The translations under genes and the position numbers were made by a program. Positions 25,109 to 34,678 of a stretch of DNA of 64,000 nucleotides are shown one piece after another (position 1 is the first letter of the stretch; each line of letters opens with the position of its first letter). The notes below the pieces were generated by a model. The model saw only the letters and a list, made by a program, of their open reading frames with translations, ran no database searches and had not been told where the DNA came from. This DNA is from Tessaracoccus caeni (GTDB lineage Bacteria > Actinomycetota > Actinomycetes > Propionibacteriales > Propionibacteriaceae): positions 1-64,000 of the forward strand of contig NZ_JARGDO010000017.1 of NCBI RefSeq assembly GCF_029211185.1, in the 5' to 3' direction.

Positions 25109-25193
25109 GCGAGGTCGATTTCGTTTAGCTGCTCGGCGATCTGGGATTCGCCAGGTTCTGTACGCCAGCATGCTGACGCACAGAACCTGACGA
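25109..25193 (+). repeat. Palindromic dispersed repeat, copy 1
   Basis: About 85 bp, matching 26692-26776 at roughly nine positions in ten. It contains a near-perfect 38-bp palindrome (CAGGTTCTGT ... ACAGAACCTG around CAGCATGCTG). It lies at the expected signal-peptide position of the next gene. Confidence 0.75.
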
Positions 25194-25213
25194 AGCCCGG
25201 GCATCGCGGATCC

Positions 25214-25762
25214 GTGACGTCCCCGTCGTCCACCGTGTCGACGCGCCCCAGTCCGACGCCATTGGAGTCTCCGAGCCCCTCTGTATCCCCGAGTCCCAGC
25301 CCCACTGCTATCGAGCCGTTCCCCGACGACACGTCGGGCGACACCGCTGAACAAGCCGAGATCCGAGCCGGTTGGCAGGCCTATAACAGGGTTGCTGACG
25401 CGTTCGTTGAGGATCCGTCGTTGGAAGACCTGTCTGCCACTCAGGAGGTGACGACCGGTCAGGAGTCCTCCGATGTCATCGACAGCATCTTGATGTTCCG
25501 CGAGCGGAACCTCAAGCGGACGGGAGTTATGGTCTACCGAGACGTGGTGATCTCTGAACCGGTCACCAATAAGGATGGAGTTACTACCGCGATCATTGAG
25601 CACTGCCGGGACAACAGGCTTACGAAGGCGGTTGACATCGACACCGGCAAAGAGGACGAAGGCCGCCTCACCGGCACCGCGAAGGTTGAGGTCCTTATGG
25701 AGAAGCTTCCCGATGGGAGTTGGCGCGCAGCACTGGTGAAGGCCGAGATGGCGCCGTGTTGA
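25214..25762 (+). pseudogene. Lipoprotein-like protein lacking its signal peptide
   Basis: The frame encodes a Ser/Pro/Thr-rich linker (PSPTPLESPSPSVSPSPSPT) and then a compact domain (EIRAGWQAYNRVADAFVEDP ... GRLTGTAKVEVLMEKLPDGS), the pattern of actinobacterial surface lipoproteins in which the linker follows a lipobox Cys. No signal peptide or lipobox exists upstream; that place is occupied by the dispersed repeat at 25109-25193. The only start after the repeat is GTG 25214. The frame can be extended to 25061, but that stretch looks non-coding. Probably a gene whose 5' end was replaced by the repeat. It overlaps the next gene by 7 bp. Confidence 0.65.
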
Positions 25763-26691
25763 GACGCCTATTCACAGCACTGGTGGCAGCGTTCGTCCTC
25801 CTCGGAGTCCTGCCTGTAGATGCTTCCGCATGCGGTTCTGGCTGCAACGGTAGGGACTGCTGGAGCGAGATGTGTGGTGGAGGGATCGCTAGCGAGGGAG
25901 GCGGATCGGCGGGTCAAGACCCTGCAAAGAACCGTGGCAGTGGTAGTGCCACCAAGTGCTATTACCAGGACCGTGAGGTCAGTTGCTCGTCGGCCTTTGG
26001 CACTTGGAGTTCCATGGCGGGGGCATGGTGTGAGGCTGCCGATCCGCAACCGGCGCAAACCGATGCTGTGTGGGGAGGTAGAACGGACGGCAGCATCTTC
26101 GTCTGCACTCGGGGTGTTGGCAGTGCCTTTGATCCGAGCACGGGTTTGCCTTTCTATCGTTGGCTGCCTGCTGCGCCGGAGTTGCCTCCGCCAGATCCCG
26201 AGGAACTCGCCTGGCGGGCTGTCGCGGAGCTTCAGCTTTCCAAGGTGACGATTGCGACCTTCCCGCAGGCGACGTCGAAGAACCCTGACTCGATGGCCAT
26301 CGTCGGTTTCCCTGTTCCCGTGTGGGCCGACACCACCGACACTGATCTCGATGATCGGACCGCCAGCGCATCAGAGCGAGGGTTCACCGTCTCACTGACC
26401 GCCACCCTGAACAAAGTGATGTGGAACTTCGGCGATAGCAGCCCACCCGTCACCTGCTATGGTCCCGGCACGCCCTACGGCCTCAATACCCTGTCCCCCG
26501 AGTACAAGGTGGTCTGCGGCTACCAGGACGGCTATCAGAAGCAAGGCGAGTACACCGTCACCGCCACCGCGCACTGGAATGTGGACTGGACTGGTATCGG
26601 GCAATCCGGGACCATCGCCCAGGAACTCGTCTCCGAGGAACACCTCAGGGTGGGCGAATACCAAGTCATCAACGTGATTCCCAAGTCGTAG
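25756..26691 (+). CDS. Secreted PKD-like protein of unknown function
   Basis: 311 aa with a signal peptide (LRRLFTALVAAFVLLGVLPV, cleavage near DASA) and a Cys/Gly-rich mature start (CGSGCNGRDCWSEMCGGG). The C-terminal half matches a family common in Streptomyces and Nocardioides, with KVMWNFGDSSPPVTCYGPGT, a QKQGEYTVTATAHWNVDWTG stretch and IGQSGTIAQEL, a PKD-like beta domain. No enzymatic motif is seen. GTG 25756 (or TTG 25759) is used as start. Paired with the preceding lipoprotein-like gene, an arrangement seen for this family. Confidence 0.75.
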   Translation: MLRRLFTALVAAFVLLGVLPVDASACGSGCNGRDCWSEMCGGGIASEGGGSAGQDPAKNRGSGSATKCYYQDREVSCSSAFGTWSSMAGAWCEAADPQPAQTDAVWGGRTDGSIFVCTRGVGSAFDPSTGLPFYRWLPAAPELPPPDPEELAWRAVAELQLSKVTIATFPQATSKNPDSMAIVGFPVPVWADTTDTDLDDRTASASERGFTVSLTATLNKVMWNFGDSSPPVTCYGPGTPYGLNTLSPEYKVVCGYQDGYQKQGEYTVTATAHWNVDWTGIGQSGTIAQELVSEEHLRVGEYQVINVIPKS

Positions 26692-26776
26692 CGAGGCTGA
26701 TTTCGTTCAGCTGCTCGGCGATCTGGGCTCAGCCAGGTTCTGTACGCCAGCATGCTGACGGACAGAACCTGGCAAA
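26692..26776 (+). repeat. Palindromic dispersed repeat, copy 2
   Basis: Second copy of the repeat at 25109-25193, beginning right after the TAG of the PKD-like gene. The palindrome here is CCAGGTTCTGT / ACAGAACCTGG around CAGCATGCTG. Confidence 0.75.
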
Positions 26777-26844
26777 CCCTAGGCGGCGCCGAACCGTGAC
26801 GCTTTCAACCTGGCTGGCCCCGAACCCTGACGAAATCAGCCTGG
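26694..26844. mobile_element. MITE-like unit with inverted ends
   Basis: AGGCTGATTTCGTTCAG (26694-26710) is the inverse of CTGACGAAATCAGCCT (26829-26844) apart from one extra base. Inside are the palindrome and two tandem 31-bp units, each starting CGAACC. It fills the gap between two convergent genes. Confidence 0.5.
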
Positions 26845-26855
26845 CGGGCTCCGAA

Positions 26856-28823
26856 TCAGATGGTGAGGCCGAGGCGATCCAGGAGGGGTTGGATCTGGGG
26901 GTCGCGGCCGCGGAAGCGGCGGTAGGTCTCCATGGCGTCGACGGAGCCGCCGGGGGCCAGCAGGGTGCGGCGGAAGTGCTCGCCGGCCACGCGCACGTCG
27001 GGTTGCTCGGTGAACCAGGCGACGGCATCGGCGTCCATCACCTTGGCCCAGGCGTAGCCGTAGTAGCTGGCCGCGTAGCCGCCGCCCCAGACGTGGGCGA
27101 AGTACTGCGTGCGGTAGCGCGGCGGTACCAAGGGCTCCACCAGGCCGAAGCGCTCCAGCGCGGCGTGCTCGAAGGCTTCCACCTCGTCGGCGGAGGTGGG
27201 GAGCTCGTCGAGCGGGGTGGTGTGCCACACCAGGTCGAGCAGCGAGGAGATCTCGGTCTCGGCCGTGGCGTAGCCCTGACCGAACTTGCTGGCCTCGGTG
27301 AGGCGATCGACCCACTCGGCGGGCAGCACCCGGTCGGGCGTCCAGGCCCAGTGCTCGTTGACCTGGCTGGGGAACTCGACGAAGTCGCGGGGCGTGTTCG
27401 CGCCCGAGCGTGAGGCGTACCGGCTGTCGGCCAGCAGGCCGTGCAGGGCGTGCCCGAACTCGTGGAACATCGTGATCACGTCGTCCCAGCTGATCGTCGT
27501 GGTGCTGGGGGAGTAGTTGCAGTTGTTGGTCACCACGGGCAGGGCATCGTCGCGGGTGGACTGGTCGACCAGATTGCTCATCCAGGCGCCGCCCTGCTTG
27601 GTGGGACGGCTCCAGAAGTCCATCACGAACAGCCCGATGACGCTGCCGTCGGCGTCGTGCACCTCGTAGACCTGGGCGTCGGGCACGTGGCCCACCAGAT
27701 CCTGGCGCGGGTGGAAGGTGAGCCCGTAGAGCTCCTCGGCGGCCGCGTAGACGGCGGCGAGCACCTCGTTCACCTGCAGGTACTCGGTGACGTCGGACTC
27801 GTCGAAGGCGAAGCGCTCACGTCGCACGATGGCCTCGACGAAGGCCCAGTCCGCGGCGGTGAACTCGGCCCCGGGGCTCAGCTCGGCGTAGCGGGCGCTC
27901 AGATCGGCGGCCTCCTCGCGGGCCTTCGCCAGGGCGGCCTGGGCGATCGGAACCAGCATCTCGAGGATCGCGTCGGTGGTCTTGGCGCAGCCCGACTCCG
28001 CGACGAGCGCGGCATGGTTGGCGTACCCGAGGAGTGCGGCCCGCTCTGCGCGGGTGCGAGCGATCTCCACGACGACGGGCCGGGTGTCGAACTCACCGGC
28101 CAGCGCGCGGGTGGTCGACTCGTCATGCAGCCGACGCCGCACCTCCGCGTTCGTCAGCTTGGTGGCGAGCGGCTGCTGGGTGGTGTTCACCAGGTTCAGC
28201 CGGTAGGTGCCATCGGTGAGCAGGCTCTGCAACTCGTCGTCATTCAACCCGTCGAGCTCGGCCACGGAGACGGTGAAGCCGCCGGCGTTGCGCGCCTCGC
28301 GGTTGAGGCGCTCGAAGCGGCTGGACAGCTCGGCCAGCTTCTTGTTCATCTCGCGCAGACGGGTCTGCTCCTCGTCGCCGAGGGCCACGCCGGCGCGGCG
28401 GAAGGCGCGCAGCAGCTCGTCGAGCGCAAAGGCGTCCTGCTCGTCGGCCTCGAGCTCCCCGTCGTCGATGCGAGAGCGCAGGGCCTCCAGGCGCGAGAAC
28501 AGGCCGCGGTCGAGGTAGATGGCGTCGTCGTGCTCGGCGAGACGCGGGGCCATCTCCTCTTCGATCGCCTCGATCTCCGGTGTGGCGTCGGAGCCGTAGA
28601 CGGCGTAGAACGCGTTGAGGGCGCGGCGCAGCGTCGCCTCCGCGTCCTCCCAGGCTCCGATCACGTTCTCGACTGTCGCCGGCGCATCGTCCTCGCTTTG
28701 TGCGGTGAGGGCCGACAGTTGAGCCTGCATGCCTTCTTCGATGGCCGAGCGGTAGTCGTCGGCGGTGGCGCTCGCGAAGTCTGGCAGTTGATAGGGAAGG
28801 TCGAGACGCAGGATGGGGTTCAT
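26856..28823 (-). CDS. M3 family oligopeptidase (Dcp/PrlC-like)
   Basis: 655-aa cytoplasmic zinc peptidase. The HExxH zinc site is in MFHEFGHALHGLL, followed downstream by the EFPSQVNEHW glutamate region and late HVWGGGYAASYYGYAW, which line the substrate cleft in this family. It degrades short peptides and signal-peptide fragments. ATG 28823 overlaps the ctaA stop by 4 bp, making it the last gene of the ABC exporter-ctaA operon. Confidence 0.93.
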   Translation of the reverse strand: MNPILRLDLPYQLPDFASATADDYRSAIEEGMQAQLSALTAQSEDDAPATVENVIGAWEDAEATLRRALNAFYAVYGSDATPEIEAIEEEMAPRLAEHDDAIYLDRGLFSRLEALRSRIDDGELEADEQDAFALDELLRAFRRAGVALGDEEQTRLREMNKKLAELSSRFERLNREARNAGGFTVSVAELDGLNDDELQSLLTDGTYRLNLVNTTQQPLATKLTNAEVRRRLHDESTTRALAGEFDTRPVVVEIARTRAERAALLGYANHAALVAESGCAKTTDAILEMLVPIAQAALAKAREEAADLSARYAELSPGAEFTAADWAFVEAIVRRERFAFDESDVTEYLQVNEVLAAVYAAAEELYGLTFHPRQDLVGHVPDAQVYEVHDADGSVIGLFVMDFWSRPTKQGGAWMSNLVDQSTRDDALPVVTNNCNYSPSTTTISWDDVITMFHEFGHALHGLLADSRYASRSGANTPRDFVEFPSQVNEHWAWTPDRVLPAEWVDRLTEASKFGQGYATAETEISSLLDLVWHTTPLDELPTSADEVEAFEHAALERFGLVEPLVPPRYRTQYFAHVWGGGYAASYYGYAWAKVMDADAVAWFTEQPDVRVAGEHFRRTLLAPGGSVDAMETYRRFRGRDPQIQPLLDRLGLTI

Positions 28824-29710
28824 GAGATTCCTTCGCTAGCGGAACGGGTGGAACTGAAGAGAACGGCGGCGGCCGCGGCGGCGACGATCGGCAGCCCGAT
28901 CATGTGCAGGATGACCACGCCCAGCGGAAGCCCGGCGAAGTACTGGATATAGCCGATCAGGCCCTGGAGCAGCATGGCGGCCAGCAGCCACCAGGTGCTG
29001 CGGCGAGCAAGGGTGCCGCGGTAGGCGCGGAACAGGACCAGGCAGGCGACGGTGCCGGCCACCGCAGCCCACGCGCTCAGCGAGTGCAGGCGAGCGACGA
29101 ACTCGATCTCGAAGCCAGTACGGGGGGCGTCCGCGTCGCCCGCGTGGGGCCCCGAACCGGTGACCACCGTGCCGATCCAGATCGACAGCATGGTCAGCGC
29201 GAAGGTGACCTGGGCGGCCAGCCGGGGCAGCCGCGCCACGGGCGTGGGCCGGGCGTCGTAGCCCAGGAATAGCGCCCAGACGCAGAGCACCACCAGCGCC
29301 ACGGAGAGCAGTAGGTGCAGGGCGACGACGAAGGGGTTGAGCTGGCTCCACACCGTGAAGCCGCCGATCACGCCCTGGAACGGGATGCCTAGGCCGATGC
29401 CCAGCGTGAGCGCCCAGAGCTTTCCACGCCCGACGGTGCGCCACACTGCGATGAAGGCGCCGAGCGCCGCGATCATCAGCACGAAGGTGAGGGTTCGGTT
29501 GCCGAACTCGATCACGCCGTGCAGGCCCAGTTCCGGGTGCGGGACATAGGACTCGTCGGTGCACTTCGGCCAGGTGGGGCAGCCGAGGCCCGACCCAGTC
29601 AGCCGCACCACCGCGCCGGTGACGATGATCCCCATGTTGCAGATCAGCGAGGCCCACAACCACGCCCGCATCGCGCGCTGGCCGGTGACCAGCTTGGTCA
29701 GGAAGTCCAC
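28820..29710 (-). CDS. ctaA: Heme A synthase (COX15/CtaA)
   Basis: 296-aa membrane enzyme converting heme O to heme A for aa3 oxidase. About eight helices are visible. Heme-ligand histidines fall in PHPELGLHGVIEFGNRT, VVALHLLLS, ARLHSLSAW and VVILHMIGLP. The Cys pair in GLGCPTWPKC is typical of Gram-positive CtaA. GTG 29710 is the start, overlapping the preceding permease by 13 bp. It works with ctaB (21.8 kb) and SURF1 (50.9 kb). Confidence 0.93.
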   Translation of the reverse strand: MDFLTKLVTGQRAMRAWLWASLICNMGIIVTGAVVRLTGSGLGCPTWPKCTDESYVPHPELGLHGVIEFGNRTLTFVLMIAALGAFIAVWRTVGRGKLWALTLGIGLGIPFQGVIGGFTVWSQLNPFVVALHLLLSVALVVLCVWALFLGYDARPTPVARLPRLAAQVTFALTMLSIWIGTVVTGSGPHAGDADAPRTGFEIEFVARLHSLSAWAAVAGTVACLVLFRAYRGTLARRSTWWLLAAMLLQGLIGYIQYFAGLPLGVVILHMIGLPIVAAAAAAVLFSSTRSASEGIS

Positions 29711-30456
29711 GAGAACACCTTCCGGGTGAGGAACGAGAGCACGAGCGCCCAGACCGCCGCGACGGCGAGCGGCCAGAACAAGGTGACGCCGTCGGCGGCG
29801 GCGCGCATCGACTCGCCGAGCGCTGCGGTCGGGAGCAAAGAGAGCACCGGCTGAGCCCACATGGGGTACGCCGAGACGGGGAGCAGGATGCCGAGCGGCA
29901 TGCCGACGAGATACATCAGGTTCGCGACGGCCAGCGTCGCCTCGGGGCGCAGCGACCCCGCCATGATCAGCGCCAGGCCGGCGAAGGTCGCCATGGCCAG
30001 CAGGGCGGTGAGGGCGGAGACCACCAGCGCGGCGAGCGACGGCTGCGGCCGCCAGCCCAGCAGCAGGCCGGCCGCCGTCAGCACGACGGCCTGTCCCGTC
30101 GCGATCATCGCGATGCTCAGCGCCTTGCCGAGCAGCACACCGGGCTTGCCGAGGGGAGTGGCCGCCATCCGCTCCAGCACGTTGTAGCGACGCTCGAAGC
30201 CGGTGGCGATGGCCAGCGTCGTCAGGCACGTCGACCACATGGCCAGGCTCAGCACCGACGGGGTCATCGTCGCGAAGTCGAGGCCGAAGCGCTCGCCGAA
30301 GAACCGGGTGACGAGAAGGACACCGAGGGGAATCACCAGGGCCAGCAGGAGCTGCTCGCCGTTGCGGACGATGAGCCGGGCCTCCATCGCGGCGTGCGTC
30401 AGAACCCGTCGGGAGGCCTGCGCCGGCGCCGGAGCAGGGGTGAAGTCCAGGCTCAT
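29698..30456 (-). CDS. ABC-2 type exporter permease
   Basis: 252-aa membrane protein with six predicted helices and the ABC-2 pattern (FERRYNVLERMAATPLGKPG, MPLGILLPVSAYP). It pairs with the ATPase immediately upstream (4-bp overlap). Located directly before ctaA, as in many actinomycetes, where it is suspected of a role in cytochrome or heme assembly; the substrate is not known. Confidence 0.88.
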   Translation of the reverse strand: MSLDFTPAPAPAQASRRVLTHAAMEARLIVRNGEQLLLALVIPLGVLLVTRFFGERFGLDFATMTPSVLSLAMWSTCLTTLAIATGFERRYNVLERMAATPLGKPGVLLGKALSIAMIATGQAVVLTAAGLLLGWRPQPSLAALVVSALTALLAMATFAGLALIMAGSLRPEATLAVANLMYLVGMPLGILLPVSAYPMWAQPVLSLLPTAALGESMRAAADGVTLFWPLAVAAVWALVLSFLTRKVFSWTS

Positions 30457-31151
30457 GGCATCCCTCCGGTGTGACGCAGGAAGGCCTCTTCCAAGCCCCC
30501 GTGCGCGGACAGTTGCGCAACCGTTCCCTCGACGCGCACCCGACCGCGATCGACGATGTAGACGCGATCGGCGAGCGCCTCGGCCTCGGCCATGTCGTGG
30601 GTGGTCAGCAGCACCGCGACGCCCGCGTCGCGGACAGCGGCGATGAGTTCCCAGGTGAGGCGACGCGCCCGGGGATCGAGCCCAGCGGTGGGCTCGTCGA
30701 GGAACACCAGTGCCGGGCGACCGACCAGCGCACCGGCCAGGTTGACCGCCTTCTGCTGGCCGCCGGAGAGTCGGCGATAAGGCGTGTTCGCGTAGTCGGC
30801 GACGCCGAGCAGGCCCATCAACTCGGAAAGCGGTTGCGGATTGGCGTAGAGGCGCGAGAGGTAGGCCAGCAGTTCTCCGGCCCTGACCCCGGACCAGGCG
30901 CCGGTGGACTGCGGCATCAGCCCGATCCGGGCGAGCACCTCAGGCGAGCCAGGCTGTTGGCCGAACAGGCGGAGCTCCCCGGAGTCGGCGCGGGCCAAGG
31001 CGGTGCAGCAGCGGATGAACGTGGTCTTGCCCGCCCCGTTGGGACCGAGCAGCGCGGTCACGGCGCCCGCCTCGGCCTCCAGCGTCAATCCGTCGAGGGC
31101 GTCGGTGGAGCCGAACGACAACCTCAGGTCACGCGCTTCCAACACAGCCAC
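30453..31151 (-). CDS. ABC-2 type exporter ATPase
   Basis: 232-aa nucleotide-binding subunit: Walker A GPNGAGKTT near residue 36, signature LSGGQQ, Walker B LVFLDEPTAGLDP and switch TTHD. GTG 31151 is a leaderless start (minus-strand TAAGCT at 31158-31163, six bases upstream). First gene of an operon exporter-ctaA-M3 peptidase and divergent from sufR. Confidence 0.9.
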   Translation of the reverse strand: MAVLEARDLRLSFGSTDALDGLTLEAEAGAVTALLGPNGAGKTTFIRCCTALARADSGELRLFGQQPGSPEVLARIGLMPQSTGAWSGVRAGELLAYLSRLYANPQPLSELMGLLGVADYANTPYRRLSGGQQKAVNLAGALVGRPALVFLDEPTAGLDPRARRLTWELIAAVRDAGVAVLLTTHDMAEAEALADRVYIVDRGRVRVEGTVAQLSAHGGLEEAFLRHTGGMP

Positions 31152-31157
31152 CCCGAC

Positions 31158-31163
31158 AGCTTA
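31158..31163 (-). promoter_or_regulatory. Leaderless promoter of ABC exporter-ctaA operon
   Basis: TAAGCT on the minus strand, six bases, then GTG 31151. Confidence 0.5.
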
Positions 31164-31284
31164 GAGGTATCTGCAGCACCTCATTACAGGTTCCGCTCTT
31201 ACCCCTCCCTCAGGTGCGACCAGGCGATCGCTCACTCAAAGTTAGGGTTAGGTACCCCTTCCTTGAAAGAACACCCGGAAAAGA

Positions 31285-31308
31285 CAACACTGTCATCACC
31301 TAAAGTTG
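31285..31308 (+). promoter_or_regulatory. sufR: Possible SufR operator
   Basis: CAAC (31285-31288) and GTTG (31305-31308) form an inverted repeat 16 bp apart, just before the sufR ribosome binding site. Cyanobacterial SufR binds CAAC-N6-GTTG; here the gap is one helical turn longer. Suggestive only. Confidence 0.35.
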
Positions 31309-31326
31309 TGGGATGGAGGTGGACAC

Positions 31327-32013
31327 ATGACCGAGGCGATCAGCGTCGAAGAAGCTCCCACACGGCGACGGGTGGTCAATCTGATTCTCAACGACGGCCC
31401 GCAAACGGCCAAGCAGTTGGCGGAGAAGCTCTCGTTGACCCCGGCGGCTGTCCGTCGACATCTTACCGCGCTTTTGGAGGACGGCACACTCACCTCGCGC
31501 GAACAGCGCGTCTACGGTGCGCGCGGCCGAGGCCGGCCGTCCAAAGTGTTCGCCCTGACCGACGAAGGCCGCGCTGAGTTCCGGCAGGCCTACGACGAAC
31601 TGGCGCTCTCCGCCATCCGCCAGCTCTTGGACAAGGCCGGCCCGGATGCGCTCCAGGAGCTCGCCAGTGAGCGAGCCGAGGGTATTGAGCAGCGCTACCT
31701 CGAGGCCCGCGAGCAGCGCCCCGAGGCCTCCGCGATGGAGTTGCTGGTCGACGCCCTTGGCATCGACGGCTACGCTCCTTCGGTGCGGCCGGTCTCCTCC
31801 GGGGACCAATTGCTTCAGCACCACTGTCCGATCGCGCACGTCGCAGCCGAGTATCCGCTGCTGTGCGAGGTCGAGACCCAATTATTCTCCCGACTTCTCG
31901 GCAGCCACGTGCAGCGGCTCGCCACCATCGCCCACGGAGACGGCGTGTGCACCACCCACGTGCCACGCAGGCTCCCCACGCCCCAGATTCCGAAGAAGAA
32001 AGTGACGATATGA
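31327..32013 (+). CDS. sufR: Iron-sulfur responsive repressor SufR
   Basis: 228-aa winged-helix repressor of the suf operon. The DNA-binding part is [20 protein letters not shown] (residues 28-47). Three cysteines in the C-terminal half (Cys167 in QHHCPIAH, Cys180 in LLCEVE, Cys208 in GVCTTH) are the expected 4Fe-4S ligands. ATG 31327 follows GGAGGT by 6 nt. The stop overlaps sufB by 4 bp, so the repressor is the first gene of the operon it controls. Confidence 0.92.
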   Translation: MTEAISVEEAPTRRRVVNLILNDGPQTAKQLAEKLSLTPAAVRRHLTALLEDGTLTSREQRVYGARGRGRPSKVFALTDEGRAEFRQAYDELALSAIRQLLDKAGPDALQELASERAEGIEQRYLEAREQRPEASAMELLVDALGIDGYAPSVRPVSSGDQLLQHHCPIAHVAAEYPLLCEVETQLFSRLLGSHVQRLATIAHGDGVCTTHVPRRLPTPQIPKKKVTI

Positions 32014-33452
32014 CGCAGACCATGCCGCAGGCACCGGGAACCGGAGCCACGCAGGACGAGCACATCGAGGCTCTTTCCAACTACCAATGGGGCTGGCACG
32101 ATACCGACACCGCCGGCGCCTCCGCGAAGCGCGGCCTGAACGAGGCCGTCGTCGCCAACATCTCCCATCTGAAGAACGAGCCCCAGTGGATGCTCGACCT
32201 TCGCCTGAAGGGCCTGAAGCTCTTCGACAAGAAGCCCATGCCCAACTGGGGTGCCGACCTGAGCGGCATCGACTTCGACAACATCAAGTATTTCGTGCGT
32301 TCCACGGAGAAGCAGGCTCAGACCTGGGACGACCTGCCCGAGGACATCAAGAACACCTACGACCGCCTGGGCATCCCCGAGGCGGAGAAGGCGCGCCTCG
32401 TCGCGGGTGTCGCCGCGCAGTACGAGTCCGAGGTGGTCTACCACAAGATCAACGAGGAGCTCGAGCGCCAGGGCGTCGTCTTCCTCGACACCGACACCGC
32501 GCTGAAGGAGCACCCGGAGATCTTCCAGGAGTACTTCGGCACCGTCATCCCGGTGGGTGACAACAAGTTCGCGTCGCTGAACACCGCCGTGTGGTCGGGT
32601 GGCTCCTTCATCTACGTGCCGAAGGGCGTCCACGTCTCCATCCCGCTGCAGGCCTACTTCCGCATCAACACGGAGAACATGGGCCAGTTCGAGCGCACGC
32701 TGATCATCGCCGACGAGGGCTCCTACGTGCACTACGTCGAGGGCTGCACCGCGCCGATCTATTCCTCGGACTCGCTGCACTCGGCCGTCGTCGAGATCAT
32801 CGTGAAGAAGAACGCCCGCGTTCGCTACACCACCATCCAGAACTGGTCGAACAACGTCTACAACCTGGTCACCAAGCGCGCCACCTGCGAAGAGGGCGCG
32901 ACGATGGAGTGGATCGACGGCAACATCGGCTCCAAGGTCACCATGAAGTACCCGGCGGTCTACCTGATGGGCGAGCACGCCCGCGGTGAGACGCTCTCGA
33001 TCGCCTTCGCGGGCGAGGGCCAGCACCAGGACACCGGCTCCAAGATGGTGCACTGCGCGCCCTACACGCAGAGCTCGATCGTCAGCAAGTCGGTGGCCCG
33101 CTCCGGCGGCCGCGCGTCCTACCGTGGCCTGGTCCAGGTGGAGCCCGGCGCGCTGCACTCGTCGTCCGGCGTGATGTGCGACGCCCTGCTCGTGGACACC
33201 GTCTCCCGATCCGACACCTACCCCTACGTGGATATCCGCGAGGAGGACGTGTCGATGGCCCACGAGGCCACCGTCTCCAAGGTCTCCGAGGATCAGCTGT
33301 TCTACCTGATGAGCCGCGGCATGGACGAGCTGGAGGCCACGGCGATGATCGTGCGCGGCTTCATCGAGCCCATCGCCCGCGAGCTGCCCATGGAATACGC
33401 GCTCGAGCTCAACCGCCTGATCGAGCTGCAGATGGAAGGCGCGGTCGGCTAG
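32010..33452 (+). CDS. sufB: Fe-S cluster assembly protein SufB
   Basis: 480-aa scaffold subunit of the SufBCD complex, full length and free of the intein found in some mycobacterial SufB. Typical segments are [34 protein letters not shown] (near 237-257) and [20 protein letters not shown] near the end. ATG 32010 overlaps the sufR stop (ATGA). Confidence 0.97.
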   Translation: MTQTMPQAPGTGATQDEHIEALSNYQWGWHDTDTAGASAKRGLNEAVVANISHLKNEPQWMLDLRLKGLKLFDKKPMPNWGADLSGIDFDNIKYFVRSTEKQAQTWDDLPEDIKNTYDRLGIPEAEKARLVAGVAAQYESEVVYHKINEELERQGVVFLDTDTALKEHPEIFQEYFGTVIPVGDNKFASLNTAVWSGGSFIYVPKGVHVSIPLQAYFRINTENMGQFERTLIIADEGSYVHYVEGCTAPIYSSDSLHSAVVEIIVKKNARVRYTTIQNWSNNVYNLVTKRATCEEGATMEWIDGNIGSKVTMKYPAVYLMGEHARGETLSIAFAGEGQHQDTGSKMVHCAPYTQSSIVSKSVARSGGRASYRGLVQVEPGALHSSSGVMCDALLVDTVSRSDTYPYVDIREEDVSMAHEATVSKVSEDQLFYLMSRGMDELEATAMIVRGFIEPIARELPMEYALELNRLIELQMEGAVG

Positions 33453-33505
33453 TCCGAGCGCCGTCCCCAGCCCGATCCCAGAGTTTGAGTAAAAAAGGAA
33501 ATCCA

Positions 33506-34678
33506 TTGACCACCACTGTGAATAGTGCCCCGATCGTGGCCGCTGCGGTCGAGACCGTCGAGTCGCACCTGCATCCCACCCCGTCGTGGGACGTCGCCGA
33601 TCACCCCGTGCCCACCGGCCGCGAGGAGATCTGGCGCTTCTCCCCGGTGAAGAAGCTGCGCAAGCTCTTCAGCGAGGACGCCGAGACCGGCTCCCTCGAC
33701 TGGGACGTCGCGCTGCCCGAGGGGATCGTCGTCTCCGACCTGAGCGCCGACGAGGCCCGCGCGCTCGCCGTCGAGGCTCCGGTCGACCGGATCTCGGCCA
33801 TCGCGGCCCAAGGCCCGCTGCGGCGCAGCCACATCCAGATCCCCGCCAACGGGGTCTACGACGAGCCCATCGTGTTCACCGCGAAGGGAGACGGCGGGCT
33901 GGCCCGCGATCACATCGTGCTGAGCGTGGGCGCCAATGCCCAGGCCACCGTCGTGTTCCACTTCGTGGGTGCCGGCGCTTACGCGGAGAAGTCCGACTTC
34001 ATCGTCGGTCCGGGCGCGCAGCTGAACATCGTCACCCTCCAGGACTGGGACGACGACACCGTGCACGGCGGCCAGCGCTCGCTGTCCGTCGGCCGCGACG
34101 CCCAGGTGAAGAGCGTCACCGCCTCCCTCGGCGGCGGTGTGGTGCGGCTGCAGGAGAACTTCCGCTACGACGGCCCGGGCGGCGAGCTGAACAGCTACGG
34201 CCTGTACTTCGTCGACAGCGGCCAGCACATCCAGCACCGCCTGTTCGTGGACCACAACGAGCCGCACACCAAGTCGAACGTCGACTACCGCGGCGCGCTG
34301 CAGGGCAAGGGGGCGAACGCCGTCTGGATCGGCGACGTGCTGATCCGCAAGGCCGCCGAGGGCATCGACACCTACGAGTCCAACAAGAACCTGCTGCTCA
34401 CCGAGGGCTGCAAGGTGGACTCGGTGCCCAACCTGGAGATCGAGACCGGCGAGATCGAGGGCGCGGGTCACTCCTCATCCACGGGACGCTTCGACGAACT
34501 GCAGCTGTTCTACCTGCGCAGCCGCGGAGTGCCCGAGCGCGAGGCCCGCCGCCTCGTCGTGCACGGCTTCTTCTGGGACATCATCCGCCGCATCGGCATC
34601 GACAGCATCCAGGAGAAGCTGCTGGAGCGCGTCGAGCGCGAGATCGCCGCCGTCGAGTCCGCCGGGGCCGCACAGTGA
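33506..34678 (+). CDS. sufD: Fe-S cluster assembly protein SufD
   Basis: 390-aa partner of SufB in the SufBCD scaffold. Core beta-helix motifs include HRLFVDHNEPHTKSNVDYRG and SRGVPEREARRLVVHGFF. TTG 33506 is taken as start because AAGGAA sits 8 nt upstream and homology begins there; GTG 33518 is the alternative. The stop overlaps the Rieske gene by 4 bp (GTGA). Confidence 0.94.
   Translation: MTTTVNSAPIVAAAVETVESHLHPTPSWDVADHPVPTGREEIWRFSPVKKLRKLFSEDAETGSLDWDVALPEGIVVSDLSADEARALAVEAPVDRISAIAAQGPLRRSHIQIPANGVYDEPIVFTAKGDGGLARDHIVLSVGANAQATVVFHFVGAGAYAEKSDFIVGPGAQLNIVTLQDWDDDTVHGGQRSLSVGRDAQVKSVTASLGGGVVRLQENFRYDGPGGELNSYGLYFVDSGQHIQHRLFVDHNEPHTKSNVDYRGALQGKGANAVWIGDVLIRKAAEGIDTYESNKNLLLTEGCKVDSVPNLEIETGEIEGAGHSSSTGRFDELQLFYLRSRGVPEREARRLVVHGFFWDIIRRIGIDSIQEKLLERVEREIAAVESAGAAQ

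Noticed and set aside
26796-28952. Plus-strand frames opposite the M3 peptidase
   Set aside because: They are high-GC antisense shadows; the peptidase on the minus strand has a full set of motifs.
32010-33452. Intein in SufB
   Set aside because: The protein has normal length and uninterrupted family motifs.
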